Translations under genes and position numbers: made by a program
Source of the DNA: Rugamonas rivuli
Lineage (GTDB): Bacteria; Pseudomonadota; Gammaproteobacteria; Burkholderiales; Burkholderiaceae_D
Reading direction: 5' to 3'
Assembly: GCF_009380165.1 (NCBI RefSeq)
Contig: NZ_WHUF01000005.1
Location: 385,248 to 449,247, forward strand
Length of the DNA: 64,000 bases
Notes under the pieces: model-generated
What the model was told of the DNA's origin: nothing
The model's input: only the letters and a program-made list of their open reading frames with translations
Database searches by the model: none
Shown: one piece after another, positions 1-8,578 of the stretch
Numbering within the stretch: the stretch's first letter is position 1
Layout of the letters: every line of letters begins with the position of its first letter

Positions 1-1119
1 GCGCAGAGCGTGCTGCGTGCCGACATGCTGCCCAAGCTGGCCAAGGTGCAGGCCAGCATACGCCAACTGGCCGACCTCCAAAAGACCGTGGCGACCGCCA
101 ACGGTGAACTGGTCAAGCACGACATCTCCATGGCCGGCCAGATGATGGCCTGGCTGGGCATCGTGGCGCTGGCGCTCGGCCTGGCCTTCGCCTGGCGCGT
201 AACACGCTCGATCACCGATCCTATCGGCCAGGCGCTGAAGATGGCGCGCGCCGTGGCATCGGGCGACCTGACCTCCCGCATCACCCACGACCAGCGCGAC
301 GAAATGGGCCAGTTGCTGGGAGAGCTGGGCAAGATGAACGACAACCTCGCCAACATCGTCGGCCGCGTGCGCAACGGCACCGGCGCCATCACCACCGCCT
401 CGGCGGAAATCGCCAGCGGGAATATGGACTTGTCCTCGCGCACCGAGCAGCAAGCCAGCTCGCTGGAGGAAACCGCCGCTTCGATGGAGGAATTGACCAG
501 CACCGTCAAGCAGAACGCCGCCAACGCCCATCAGGCCAACGAGCTGGCGCAGTCGGCGTCGCAGGTGGCGCAGCGCGGCGGCGAGGTGGTGGCGCAGGTG
601 GTCGGCACCATGAACTCGATCAACGACTCCTCGCGCAAGATCGTCGATATCATCGGCGTCATCGACGGCATCGCCTTCCAGACCAACATCCTCGCGCTGA
701 ATGCGGCGGTGGAAGCGGCACGTGCCGGTGAACAGGGCCGCGGTTTCGCGGTGGTGGCGTCGGAAGTGCGCAACCTGGCGCAACGCTCGGCCAGCGCGGC
801 CAAGGAAATCAAGACGCTGATCGACGATTCAGTGGACAAGGTGGCGGCGGGCGCCCGCCTGGTCGACCTGGCCGGCAGCACCATGAACGAAGTGCAGGAC
901 AGCGTGCGCAAAGTGACGGAAATCGTTGGCGAGATCACGCTGGCCAACCGCGAGCAGACCGGCGGCATAGAGCAGATCAACATCGCCATCAGCCAGATGG
1001 ACCAGGTGACGCAGCAGAACGCCGCGCTGGTCGAACAGGCTGCTGCTGCGGCGGCGGCCATGGAGGACCAGGCCGGCCAGCTGAACCAGGTGGTCAGTCA
1101 GTTCCGGCTGACGGCGTAG
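1..1119 (+). CDS. Methyl-accepting chemotaxis protein, 5'-truncated by the window edge
   Basis: This is the C-terminal part of a transmembrane chemoreceptor that relays ligand binding to CheA/CheW. The frame is open from base 1, so the true start and the periplasmic sensor lie outside the window. Visible parts are the end of the sensor region, one membrane segment (IVALALGLAFAWRV), a HAMP domain with the RSITDPIGQALKMARAVASG motif, and a long coiled-coil signalling domain. The signalling tip contains GIAFQTNILALNAAVEAARA and GRGFAVVASEVRNLAQRSA, the usual CheA/CheW contact region. The methylation helix motif SSLEETAASMEEL is present. The tail ends without a CheR-tethering pentapeptide. The last 26 bases overlap the convergent acetyltransferase gene. 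The family call is secure; the ligand is unknown. Confidence 0.96.
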   Translation, partial: AQSVLRADMLPKLAKVQASIRQLADLQKTVATANGELVKHDISMAGQMMAWLGIVALALGLAFAWRVTRSITDPIGQALKMARAVASGDLTSRITHDQRDEMGQLLGELGKMNDNLANIVGRVRNGTGAITTASAEIASGNMDLSSRTEQQASSLEETAASMEELTSTVKQNAANAHQANELAQSASQVAQRGGEVVAQVVGTMNSINDSSRKIVDIIGVIDGIAFQTNILALNAAVEAARAGEQGRGFAVVASEVRNLAQRSASAAKEIKTLIDDSVDKVAAGARLVDLAGSTMNEVQDSVRKVTEIVGEITLANREQTGGIEQINIAISQMDQVTQQNAALVEQAAAAAAAMEDQAGQLNQVVSQFRLTA

Positions 1120-1621
1120 CGGTGAGCGCGCGCGACATGGTGATTTCGTCGTAAAACTCGCCGTCGACGATCATCGAATCGGGCTCGCGGCCGAACTCCG
1201 TGAAGCCCAGCGATTCATGCAAGCCTATCGCTTCCGCATTGCCGGCGGTGACGGAGATCGTCATGCGCTGCACGCCCTCCATCGTCGCCGCAAACGCCAG
1301 CGCGTGCTCCATCAGAAGCCGACCCAGGCCCCGGCCACGATGGGTCTGCGCGACGTACATGGCGCGTATATAGGCCTTGTGCCGGACCTTGAGCGCGGTC
1401 TCGCGCCCTACGCCGACGATGCCGACCAGCTCAGCGCCGTCGAAGGCGCCGAACATATTGCGGCCGGAGTCCGGCGCCAGCCGGGCCTCTATCGTTGAAA
1501 GCGGCGTATCGCATTCCTCTTCGTAGCTGGAACCAAATGCGGATGCCGACAGGCGCAAACCCTCCAGCCGCAGCGACTGGAACGCGGATGCGTCGGATGA
1601 AACCAAACGGCGGATGAACAT
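1094..1621 (-). CDS. GNAT family N-acetyltransferase
   Basis: A 175-residue Gcn5-related acetyltransferase that would transfer an acetyl group from acetyl-CoA to an unknown amine. The acetyl-CoA loop is visible as YVAQTHRGRGLGRLLMEHAL (Q/RxxGxG/A type), followed by the beta-bulge and the typical C-terminal LHESLGFTEFGREPDS motif. The start chosen is the ATG giving MFIRRLV, because GGGAG lies 6 bases upstream; a longer frame reaching 1708 has no good ribosome site and would run into the promoter region. The gene is divergent from mazEF, and the two share a 98-base intergenic region with paired palindromes. The substrate cannot be inferred from the sequence. Confidence 0.88.
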   Translation of the reverse strand: MFIRRLVSSDASAFQSLRLEGLRLSASAFGSSYEEECDTPLSTIEARLAPDSGRNMFGAFDGAELVGIVGVGRETALKVRHKAYIRAMYVAQTHRGRGLGRLLMEHALAFAATMEGVQRMTISVTAGNAEAIGLHESLGFTEFGREPDSMIVDGEFYDEITMSRALTATPSAGTD

Positions 1622-1645
1622 GGTGCTCCCGGCTGATATTTCGAC

Positions 1646-1703
1646 GATACATTGTATAGACAATCTTCTTGACCTGTCATTTTTCATGGATCTACAATGT
1701 ATT
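1646..1703. promoter_or_regulatory. Divergent promoters with two ATACA-N-TGTAT palindromes (mazEF / GNAT)
   Basis: Two copies of a small palindrome sit in inverted orientation, 1647-1657 (ATACATTGTAT) and 1693-1702 (TACAATGTAT). The second covers the -10 element TACAAT (1693-1698) of a good sigma-70 promoter for mazE, whose -35 TTGACC lies at 1669-1674 with an 18-base spacer. On the other strand the first palindrome supplies TACAAT as a -10 for the acetyltransferase, with TGACAG about 17 bases upstream. This is the layout expected for an autoregulating antitoxin that represses by covering the -10 boxes. Binding by MazE is inferred. Confidence 0.6.
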
Positions 1704-1719
1704 AACATCTGGGGGATCT

Positions 1720-1971
1720 ATGGAACTGTCAATTCAAAAATGGGGCAACAGTGCGGCGGTGCGGCTGCCGACTGAATTGTTGGGCATATTAAAGGTCGTC
1801 CTAGGCGACAAACTGAGCGTCAGTGTGCTGCCAGAAGGCGTGCTGCTGAAGGCGGCGCGGCCCTCATATTCGCTGGATGAGCTGGTAACGCAATGCGATA
1901 CCACATCGCCGGAGCCTGCCGACATGGCGGCCTGGCATAACGCCAAGCCGGTGGGACGTGAAGCGTGGTAG
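1720..1971 (+). CDS. mazE: MazE/ChpS-type antitoxin (AbrB/SpoVT fold)
   Basis: An 83-residue antitoxin that neutralises the adjacent MazF-type RNase and normally represses its own operon. The N-terminal MELSIQKWGNSAAVRLPTE is the swapped-hairpin AbrB DNA-binding motif of MazE/ChpS proteins. The acidic tail (DELVTQCDTTSPEPADMAAW) is the kind of flexible segment that wraps the toxin. The start is the ATG after GGGGGATCT, since upstream in-frame codons overlap the promoter. The stop codon overlaps the toxin start by 7 bases, so translation is probably coupled. It could equally be called ChpS. Confidence 0.9.
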   Translation: MELSIQKWGNSAAVRLPTELLGILKVVLGDKLSVSVLPEGVLLKAARPSYSLDELVTQCDTTSPEPADMAAWHNAKPVGREAW

Positions 1972-2312
1972 GCCGGAGTAAGTTCGGACGTGGTGATATC
2001 GTGATGGTGAACCTCGATCCGACGCAAGGACATGAGCAGAGGGGCATGCGGCCCGCACTGGTACTCTCCACTAGTGCATTTAATGCGCTGGGTACGGTGC
2101 TGGTGGCACCGATCACACAGGGCGGTGATTTTGCTCGCCACGCGGGATTCGCTGCGTCACTTTCCGGAACGGGTACGAAAACTCAGGGCGTCGCTTTGGT
2201 CAACCAGATTCGTATGCTGGACCTGGAAGCGCGCAAGGCAAAGCGAGTTGAGACCGTCCCTGAGTCTGTTATAGAAGACGCACTGGCACGCCTTCGCGCA
2301 ATTACCGATTGA
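1965..2312 (+). CDS. mazF: MazF/PemK/ChpB-type endoribonuclease toxin
   Basis: A 115-residue sequence-specific mRNA interferase of the PemK/MazF family, which cleaves cellular mRNA when free of the antitoxin. Family hallmarks are GRGDIVMVNLDPTQGHEQRG at the N-terminus, RPALVLSTSAFN with the conserved Arg, and VLVAPITQGG with the conserved Thr. The hydrophobic core VALVNQIRMLDLEAR is also typical. The start codon is GTG, inside the last codons of mazE, which would keep toxin yield below antitoxin yield. Length is normal for the family, and no inactivating change is apparent. Cleavage specificity cannot be read from the sequence. Confidence 0.92.
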   Translation: MVGRSKFGRGDIVMVNLDPTQGHEQRGMRPALVLSTSAFNALGTVLVAPITQGGDFARHAGFAASLSGTGTKTQGVALVNQIRMLDLEARKAKRVETVPESVIEDALARLRAITD

Positions 2313-2325
2313 TTCGGAAACCTCA

Positions 2326-2994
2326 CTACAAAAACTCGAAGCGGTAGCCTACGCCGTAGACCGATTGCAGGCATTCGGCGTCGGGCAGCTTGCGGCGGAT
2401 GTTCTTGATGTGGGAATCGACGGTGCGGTCGCTGATATCGCGCTGGTCCTGGTGGGCGAAGTCCAGCAGCTGCTGCCGCGTGTAGACGCGGCTGGGATTG
2501 TCGATCAACTCGGCCAGCAGGCGGTACTCCAGCGGCGTCAACGTCAGCGCAGCGCCGTTGTGCAGCACGCGCATGCCGGCGCGGTCGATCTGGAACGGCG
2601 AGGCCGGTGTGGCCGGCACCGGCGACACACCGGCCCCGCTGCGGCGCAAGTGCACGCGCACGCGCGCCACCACTTCGCGTGGGCTGAACGGTTTGCAGAC
2701 ATAGTCGTCGGCGCCGCTGTCCAGGCCTAGCAGGCGGTCTATCTCGTCCACGCGCGCGGTCAGCATGATGATGGGCACCTGCGAGAACGCCCGCACCTCG
2801 CGGCAGACGCCTATGCCGTCCAGCTCCGGCAGCATCAGGTCCAGCAGCACCAGGTCGATGCCGCCGTCGCGGATGATGCCGACGGCGCCGCGGCCATCGG
2901 CGACGCAGCGGGTCTGCCAGCCGGCGTTGCTCATGTAGTCCGCCAGCAGCGCGGCGATTTTGGTGTCGTCTTCGACGATCAGGATGTTGGGCAC
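2326..2994 (-). CDS. baeR: BaeR-like OmpR-family response regulator
   Basis: A 222-residue transcription factor with an N-terminal receiver domain and a C-terminal winged-helix DNA-binding domain. The phosphorylatable residue is Asp52 in LVLLDLMLPELDG; the acidic pocket is VEDD, and the conserved Lys lies in DDYVCKPFSPREVVARV. The DNA-binding part ends in DRTVDSHIKNIRRKLP and SVYGVGYRFE. The sequence follows E. coli BaeR closely (EIDRLLGL..GADDY.CKP.SPREVVARV), so a cell-envelope stress role is the best guess. It lies 11 bases downstream of the sensor kinase gene on the same strand. Orthology is inferred from recall, not from an alignment. Confidence 0.85.
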   Translation of the reverse strand: MPNILIVEDDTKIAALLADYMSNAGWQTRCVADGRGAVGIIRDGGIDLVLLDLMLPELDGIGVCREVRAFSQVPIIMLTARVDEIDRLLGLDSGADDYVCKPFSPREVVARVRVHLRRSGAGVSPVPATPASPFQIDRAGMRVLHNGAALTLTPLEYRLLAELIDNPSRVYTRQQLLDFAHQDQRDISDRTVDSHIKNIRRKLPDAECLQSVYGVGYRFEFL

Positions 2995-3005
2995 GTCATT
3001 GCTTC

Positions 3006-4514
3006 CTATGTTTTCAACGGCAGGCGCACCACCATTTTCACGCCGCCCAGCACGGACGGTGCGGCGGATATGCTGCCGCTGTGCGCTTCCACCAGCGCCT
3101 TGCAGATCGCCAGACCCAGGCCGCTGCCGCCGCGCTCACGCGTGCGGGCGCCGTCCACGCGGTACAGGCGTTCGAAGATGCTGCCGAGGACTTCCGGCGG
3201 CACGCCGGGTGCGCTGTCTTCCACCATGATCTCCGCGTGGCCGCCGGCACTGCTCAGGGCGACCACGATCTGGCCGCCGCTGTCGGTGTAGCGCAGGCTG
3301 TTTTCCAGCAGATTGGTGACGACTTGCTGCAAGCGGCCGGCATCGCCTTGCAGCACCAGCGGCGCGGACGGCAGGCTCCAGCTCAGGTCCAGGCCGCACT
3401 TCTGCGCGCGCGGCTGGTAGCGCTCCAGCGTGGGCCGCAGCAGTTCGCCGAGGTTCAGCTCATGCCAGTGGTAGTGCAGATCGCCGGCATCGGCCATCGT
3501 CAGCTGGTGCAGGTCGTCGACCAGTTTGTTCAGGCGCAGCACCTCGGCATGCAGCGATTGCAGCGCGTTGGCGTCGGCCTGGCGGATGCCATCCAGCAGG
3601 GCTTCGATCTCGCCGCGTATCACCGTCAGCGGCGTGCGCAGTTCGTGCGAGACGTCGGCCAGCATCTTGCGGCGCTGGCGTTCGCTCTCCTCCAGCGCTT
3701 CGGCCATGGCATTGACGTGCAGCGCCAGTTCCGCCACTTCGTCGCGCGACAGCAAGGGCGCACGGGCGCTTAGTTCGCCCAGCGCCAGGCGCGCGGTCAC
3801 ATCGCGCAGCGCGGCCACGGGGCGCAGCAGATGTCGGGCCAGCCAGATCGCGGCCAGGATGGCGAGGACGATCAGTACGGCGGACATCAGCAGTATCGAT
3901 TGCAGCTGCTCGCGCAGGAAGACGGTGGCGCTGGCATCGGCGCCGCCGGTCTCGCGCAGCGGCATGAGCCGCATGTGGCCGACCACCACGCCGTCAACCT
4001 TGATGGCGCGTTCGGCGCCGACCTGGATGTCCGGAGGGCCGATCAACTTGCGGCCTTGCGCGTCGGTGATGGAGACGCGTTGCGCGAAGTCCATTGGATC
4101 GTTGCGGCGGGGAGGCGGCTCGGCTGGTCTATCGGCCGGTGGCTGGTCCGCTTCCGGCGGTGGAGGCTCGCGCCGTCCCGGCCCGGGGTGCGGAGGCGGT
4201 GGCGGCCGGCGGCCCCGGGGCGGGCGGCGCGCATCGCCATCCGGCTCGAACACCTGGCTGCGCGGCGTGATCCGGTTCAGCAGCTCGCCGAGCGCGCGCG
4301 GCTGGCCGCGCAGCCAGTCGAAATTGCCCTCGGTGCGATAGCGCTCTTCCAGCAGCTCGCGCAACTGGTCGAAGTCCTGCACCTGCAATTCGTTGAGGTA
4401 GGCAACAAAGCCGCGCTTGAGGTTACTGCTGGCGACCCACGCCATCGTGCCCACGCACAGGATGACGATAGCGATCACCGCCAGCGCGATCTTGCGGGCG
4501 ATGGTCAACCGCAT
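3006..4514 (-). CDS. baeS: BaeS-like sensor histidine kinase with proline-rich periplasmic insert
   Basis: A 502-residue inner-membrane kinase partner of the downstream BaeR-like regulator. Residues 8-28 form the first membrane helix, about 205-228 the second, followed by HAMP. The dimerisation/phosphoacceptor motif ADVSHELRTPLTVIRGE places the active His near 290. The ATPase domain shows the N box (QVVTNLLENSLRY), G1 (DSAPGVP) and G2 (RGGSGLGLAICKALVEAH). Residues about 97-137 of the periplasmic domain are very rich in Pro and Arg (RPPPPPHPGPGRREPPPPEA), an insertion not expected in standard BaeS. The kinase precedes the regulator, so both are probably transcribed together. The stimulus is unknown. 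Confidence 0.86.
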   Translation of the reverse strand: MRLTIARKIALAVIAIVILCVGTMAWVASSNLKRGFVAYLNELQVQDFDQLRELLEERYRTEGNFDWLRGQPRALGELLNRITPRSQVFEPDGDARRPPRGRRPPPPPHPGPGRREPPPPEADQPPADRPAEPPPRRNDPMDFAQRVSITDAQGRKLIGPPDIQVGAERAIKVDGVVVGHMRLMPLRETGGADASATVFLREQLQSILLMSAVLIVLAILAAIWLARHLLRPVAALRDVTARLALGELSARAPLLSRDEVAELALHVNAMAEALEESERQRRKMLADVSHELRTPLTVIRGEIEALLDGIRQADANALQSLHAEVLRLNKLVDDLHQLTMADAGDLHYHWHELNLGELLRPTLERYQPRAQKCGLDLSWSLPSAPLVLQGDAGRLQQVVTNLLENSLRYTDSGGQIVVALSSAGGHAEIMVEDSAPGVPPEVLGSIFERLYRVDGARTRERGGSGLGLAICKALVEAHSGSISAAPSVLGGVKMVVRLPLKT

Positions 4515-4667
4515 GGCTGGCTCACTGGCTTCATGCCTCCATCATAACCGCCAAATGTGGAGAAATTATGAGGGACTGGCAAAAACGCGACACCTCCCCC
4601 GGCCTTCATTTTTTCTACACATTTGCGCGGCAATCTCGCACCGTCATCACACAAGACGGAGACCACC

Positions 4668-6254
4668 ATGTATCAACGCGCGCTTTACCTGGCACCGGCC
4701 ATCGCCGCCGCCCTGCTGGCCGCTTGCGGCGGCAGCAGCCCGACAGCAGAAAACAGCAGCAGCACCACACAGCGCGTACTGCAAGGCGGCGCACAGGGCG
4801 CAGCCACCACGTTGGCCGCTGTCACCGTGCAGGCCGCACCCACCGCAACGGCGGCGGCAGCGCCTCCGCCGCCGGTCGTGCTGGCGCCGGTGCCCAACGA
4901 CGAAGGCGCCTCGCTCACCTTCAGTAGCGTGGGCGCAGTGGACACTGCCAATCCCTTCTTCAAACCCTTCGGCAATGGCCGCTCCTGCGCCACCTGCCAC
5001 CAGCCGGACAACGGCTGGAGCATAGGCCCGGACAAGTTGGCCGCCCGCTTCACCGCCAGCGGCGGCACCGATCCGGTATTCCGTCTGGTGGACGGCGCCA
5101 CCTCCCCGCTGGCCGCGACGGCCACGCTAGACCAGAAGCGCGCCGCCTACAGCATGCTGTTGACCAAAGGCCTGATACGCGTCGGCCTGCCCATGCCCAC
5201 CGGCGCCGAATTCTCGTTGGTGAAAACCGAAGACCCCTACAACTACGCCAGCGCCAAAGAACTCTCGCTGTTCCGCCGCCCGCTGCCGACCACCAATCTC
5301 AAATTCGCCAGCAGCGTGATGTGGGACAGCCGCGAAACCGCCAGCGACGCCGCCTCCGCCCTGTGCCTGAAAGACGTACGGCCCGCCCAATGCTTCGCCA
5401 GCGTCGACGCCAGCCTGCTGCGCCAGTCCAACAGCGCGGTGCGCGGCCACGCCGAAGCGGCGCAAGACCTGACCGCCGCCGAGCAGCGCGCCATCGTCGA
5501 TTTCGAGAAAACGCTGTTCACCACGCAGATCAGCTCCATCGACGCCGGCAGCCTGACCGACGCCGGCGCGCTGGGCGGCCCAACCAGGCTGGCGGCCAAC
5601 GCCTTCTACTTCGGCATCAACGACCTTGAATCGGGCGACTACCAGACCGGCGCTCCCTTCAACCGCAACGTGATGGCGATGTTCGGCGCCTGGCGCAACC
5701 TGGACCGCCCGCTCCCGCCACCGCCACCGGTGCGCGGCCGCCCAGCTCCACCGCCGCCCGCCCCCAGCGCGCAGAACCTGGCCCGCGCAGCCATCGCACG
5801 CGGCGAGCAAATCTTCAACAACAAGCCGTTCAACATCAGCGGCGTGGCCGGCTTCAACGACGAGCTGCGGCGCCCCTTGCAGCGCGGCTCCTGCGCCAGC
5901 TGCCACGACACGCCCAACTCCGGCACGCACTCGGTGGTCCGCATGTTCAACACAGGGGTTTCGGCAGGGGCGCGCCGCACGCCGGACATGCCGCTCTACA
6001 CGCTGCGTAACAACACCAGCGGCGAGACGGTGACGACCACCGATCCTGGTGCGGCCATGCAGACGGGGAAATGGAAGGACATCGGCCGCGTCAAAGTGCC
6101 TAGCCTGCGCGGCATCGAATCGCGCTCGCCCTACTTCCACGACGGCTCGGTGCACACTATAGAAGACATCGTCACCTTCTACGACAAGCGCTTCAACATC
6201 GGCTACACCGCGCAGGAAGCGGCCGACCTGGCGGCCTTCCTGAAGGTGCTGTAA
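4668..6254 (+). CDS. Di-heme cytochrome c peroxidase/MauG-like lipoprotein
   Basis: A 528-residue exported cytochrome with two heme-c sites, CATCH at 107-111 and CASCH at 409-413. This matches the bacterial cytochrome c peroxidase/MauG superfamily, which reduces peroxide or oxidises a protein partner. The N-terminus is a lipoprotein signal, LLAACGG with lipid-accepting Cys20, so the protein is membrane-anchored in the envelope. A low-complexity Ala/Pro linker follows (about 55-75), and a proline-rich loop (LPPPPPVRGRPAPPPPAPS) occurs near 346-366. The C-terminal KVPSLRGIESRSPYFHDGS motif, with a likely distal ligand, is typical. The start is the ATG before the signal peptide. It is convergent with egtB, 3 bases apart. 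The electron donor is unknown. Confidence 0.88.
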   Translation: MYQRALYLAPAIAAALLAACGGSSPTAENSSSTTQRVLQGGAQGAATTLAAVTVQAAPTATAAAAPPPPVVLAPVPNDEGASLTFSSVGAVDTANPFFKPFGNGRSCATCHQPDNGWSIGPDKLAARFTASGGTDPVFRLVDGATSPLAATATLDQKRAAYSMLLTKGLIRVGLPMPTGAEFSLVKTEDPYNYASAKELSLFRRPLPTTNLKFASSVMWDSRETASDAASALCLKDVRPAQCFASVDASLLRQSNSAVRGHAEAAQDLTAAEQRAIVDFEKTLFTTQISSIDAGSLTDAGALGGPTRLAANAFYFGINDLESGDYQTGAPFNRNVMAMFGAWRNLDRPLPPPPPVRGRPAPPPPAPSAQNLARAAIARGEQIFNNKPFNISGVAGFNDELRRPLQRGSCASCHDTPNSGTHSVVRMFNTGVSAGARRTPDMPLYTLRNNTSGETVTTTDPGAAMQTGKWKDIGRVKVPSLRGIESRSPYFHDGSVHTIEDIVTFYDKRFNIGYTAQEAADLAAFLKVL

Positions 6255-6257
6255 GGC

Positions 6258-7511
6258 TTAAGGCGCCAGGCGCGCAAGCCGCACGCCCGTGAACTGCCAG
6301 CGGGCGCCGGCAGGGAAGAAATTGCGGTAGCTGACGCGCGCGTGGCCGTCCGGCGTGGCGCAGGAAGAGCCGCGCAGCACGTACTGGTTCATCATGAACT
6401 TGCCGTTGTACTCGCCCAACGCGCCGGGCGCGCTCTGGTAGCCGGGATAGGCCGCGTAACTGCTGCTGGTCCACTGCCAGCAGTGGCCGAACATCTGCAG
6501 CAGGCCATCCGTGCCGGCGGCGCCGGCCGGATGCAGCATGCCGGTTTCCACAGCCGCCTGCGCGGCGGCGAATTCCCACTCTGCCTCGGTCGGCAGACGG
6601 GCGCCGGCCCAATGGGCATAAGCATCCGCTTCAAACAGCGACAAGTGCGTCACGGGCCGCGACAGATCCAGCGCCTGCGCGCCGTGCAGCGTGAACTCCT
6701 GCCACTGCCCCGGCTCGTCCTGCTGCCAGTAGATCGGACAGCTCAGGTTCTGGCTGCGCACCCAGTCCCACCCCTCGGCCAGCCACAGCGCGGCGTTGAA
6801 ATAGCCGCCCGCCGCGATGAACTCCAGGTACTCGCCGTTCGTCACCAGCCGCGACGCCAGTTCGAACGGCGCCACATACTGCTTGTGGCGTGGCAGTTCG
6901 TTGTCGAAGCAGAAGGCGCTGCCTTGATGGCCGATGTCGGTCAAGCCGCCTGCGAACGGCAGCCACTCCATCGGCGGCGGCGTCTTGGCGCGCGCTAGCG
7001 GCACGGCCATGTACTCGGGCAGCAGCGCGCTTTGCGCCAGCAGGTGCTTGACGTCGGTGAGCATCAACTCCTGGTGCTGCTGCTCGTGCTCCAGCCCCAG
7101 CGTAATGAGCATCGCCAGTTGCGCGCTCTGCTCCGCATCCAGGTCGCAGGCCAGCAGCCGGGCGATGCGGGCATCGACATCGGCGCGGTAGGCGCGCACC
7201 TGCGCCATCGCGGGCCGCGTCAGCAAGCCGCGCTGCGCGCGCGGGTGCTTCTCGCCGATGCCGTTGTAGTAGGAATTGAACAGCACCCGGAACGCCGGAT
7301 GAAATGGCTTAAAGCCCTCCTCCATGCGCTCCAGAATGAAGGTCTCGAAGAACCACGTCGTATGCGCCAGATGCCATTTGATCGGACTCGCGTCCGGCAT
7401 CGACTGCGCGCCGCAATCCTCGTCGGTCAGCGGTTCGGCCAGCGCCAGCGAACGGCGGCGTACCTTGTCATAGCGGGCGGAGAGGTCTTGCTGCGGCGGG
7501 CGCATATCCAT
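6258..7511 (-). CDS. egtB: Ergothioneine biosynthesis protein EgtB (sulfoxide synthase)
   Basis: A 417-residue non-heme iron enzyme predicted to join hercynine to a cysteine-type thiol using oxygen, giving a hercynyl sulfoxide. The N-terminal DinB-like domain holds the iron ligands: WHLAHTTWFFE (His47/His50 region) and the HX3HXE motif in LGLEHEQQHQEL (His142, His146). The C-terminal half is an FGE/sulfatase-modifying domain ending in VLRGSSCATPDGHARVSYRN and FTGVRLAR. It lies 15 bases downstream of egtD on the same strand, a classic two-gene unit. The selenium counterpart SenA is a homologue, so a selenoneine role cannot be excluded from motifs alone, although no senB or selD (senC) gene is visible here. 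Confidence 0.92.
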   Translation of the reverse strand: MDMRPPQQDLSARYDKVRRRSLALAEPLTDEDCGAQSMPDASPIKWHLAHTTWFFETFILERMEEGFKPFHPAFRVLFNSYYNGIGEKHPRAQRGLLTRPAMAQVRAYRADVDARIARLLACDLDAEQSAQLAMLITLGLEHEQQHQELMLTDVKHLLAQSALLPEYMAVPLARAKTPPPMEWLPFAGGLTDIGHQGSAFCFDNELPRHKQYVAPFELASRLVTNGEYLEFIAAGGYFNAALWLAEGWDWVRSQNLSCPIYWQQDEPGQWQEFTLHGAQALDLSRPVTHLSLFEADAYAHWAGARLPTEAEWEFAAAQAAVETGMLHPAGAAGTDGLLQMFGHCWQWTSSSYAAYPGYQSAPGALGEYNGKFMMNQYVLRGSSCATPDGHARVSYRNFFPAGARWQFTGVRLARLAP

Positions 7512-7526
7512 GGGCGTGGTCGGCTT

Positions 7527-8540
7527 TCAGACAGGGATGGCCCTGGCGTGGATGACGGCAAACCAGTTCGACGGATCGGTCCATACCTGGGCCGTGGCGA
7601 AGCCGGCGCGTTCCAGCAGGGTGACGAAGGACTGCCGCGTGTACTTGTAGCTGTCCTCGGTGTGGAGTCGTTCGCCGCGCGCGAAATGGCGTTCGCCGCC
7701 ATCCCAGCGCACGGTCAGCGCGGTGCGCGCTTCCAGGTGCATTTCGATGCGGCTGTCCGCCTCGTTGAAGAAGGCCCGGTGCTGCCATTGGCCTACATCG
7801 AAGTCCGCGCCGATCAGGTGATTCAAGTGGCGCAGCATGTTCAGGTTGAAGGCAGCCGTCACGCCCAGCGCATCGTCGTAGGCCGCGTCCAGCACCGCGC
7901 TGTCCTTGATCAGGTCCACGCCGATCAGCAAGCCGCCGTCGGCGCCGGCGTTGGCGCGCAGGCCTTGCAGGAAGGCGACCGCCTGCTCAGGCGAGAAGTT
8001 ACCGATCGAGGAACCGGGATAGAAGAACAGCCGGCGGTCGCTCCGCACGCTGTCCGGCAGCGCGAAGCCGTTGGAGAAGTCCAGCCCCAGCGCCGTCATC
8101 TCGATGTCCGGGAAGCGCTGCTGCAAACGGCTCACGGCCTCGGTGAGGAAGTCGCGTGAAATATCGACCGGCACATACTGCGCCGGTTGCAGCAGCGGGA
8201 ACAGGCTGGCGGCCTTGGCGCAATTGCCCGCGCCCAGGTCCACCAGCGTGGTGCCGGTGCCGATGGCTTGCGCCATGGCCGCGCCATGCTCGGCAAAGAT
8301 GCCGGCCTCGGTGCGGGTGGGATAATATTCGGGCAGCTCGCAGATGGCTTCGAACAGCTTGGAGCCCAGGCCGTCGTACAGGTATTTGGGGGAGGTATGG
8401 GGCTTGGCGGCCAGCAGGCCGGCACTGATCTCGGCCACGACCGCCGCGCTGCCTTGCGCGCGCTGCCGCAGCTGCGGCGCCGGCGTCTTGCCTGCATCGG
8501 ATGAAACAACACGGATCGCCGAGGAGCGGGACATCTGCAT
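7527..8540 (-). CDS. egtD: L-histidine N-alpha-methyltransferase EgtD
   Basis: About 337 residues. The enzyme trimethylates histidine with S-adenosylmethionine to give hercynine, the first committed step toward ergothioneine (or selenoneine). Family features include TSPKYLYDGLGSKLFEAICE near the N-terminus, LPEYYPTRTEAGIF, the SAM loop TLVDLGAGNCAKAA, and FFYPGSSIGNFSPEQA. The chosen ATG (MQMSRSSAIRVV) has AGAG just upstream; two in-frame starts further upstream (to 8585) would run through an inverted repeat and lack a better ribosome site. It is followed by egtB and is divergent from the ABC transporter operon. Confidence 0.92.
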   Translation of the reverse strand: MQMSRSSAIRVVSSDAGKTPAPQLRQRAQGSAAVVAEISAGLLAAKPHTSPKYLYDGLGSKLFEAICELPEYYPTRTEAGIFAEHGAAMAQAIGTGTTLVDLGAGNCAKAASLFPLLQPAQYVPVDISRDFLTEAVSRLQQRFPDIEMTALGLDFSNGFALPDSVRSDRRLFFYPGSSIGNFSPEQAVAFLQGLRANAGADGGLLIGVDLIKDSAVLDAAYDDALGVTAAFNLNMLRHLNHLIGADFDVGQWQHRAFFNEADSRIEMHLEARTALTVRWDGGERHFARGERLHTEDSYKYTRQSFVTLLERAGFATAQVWTDPSNWFAVIHARAIPV

Positions 8541-8578
8541 AGTTGCTCTGCCTTTAAAGGTGGTCATCCCAGCTGCGG

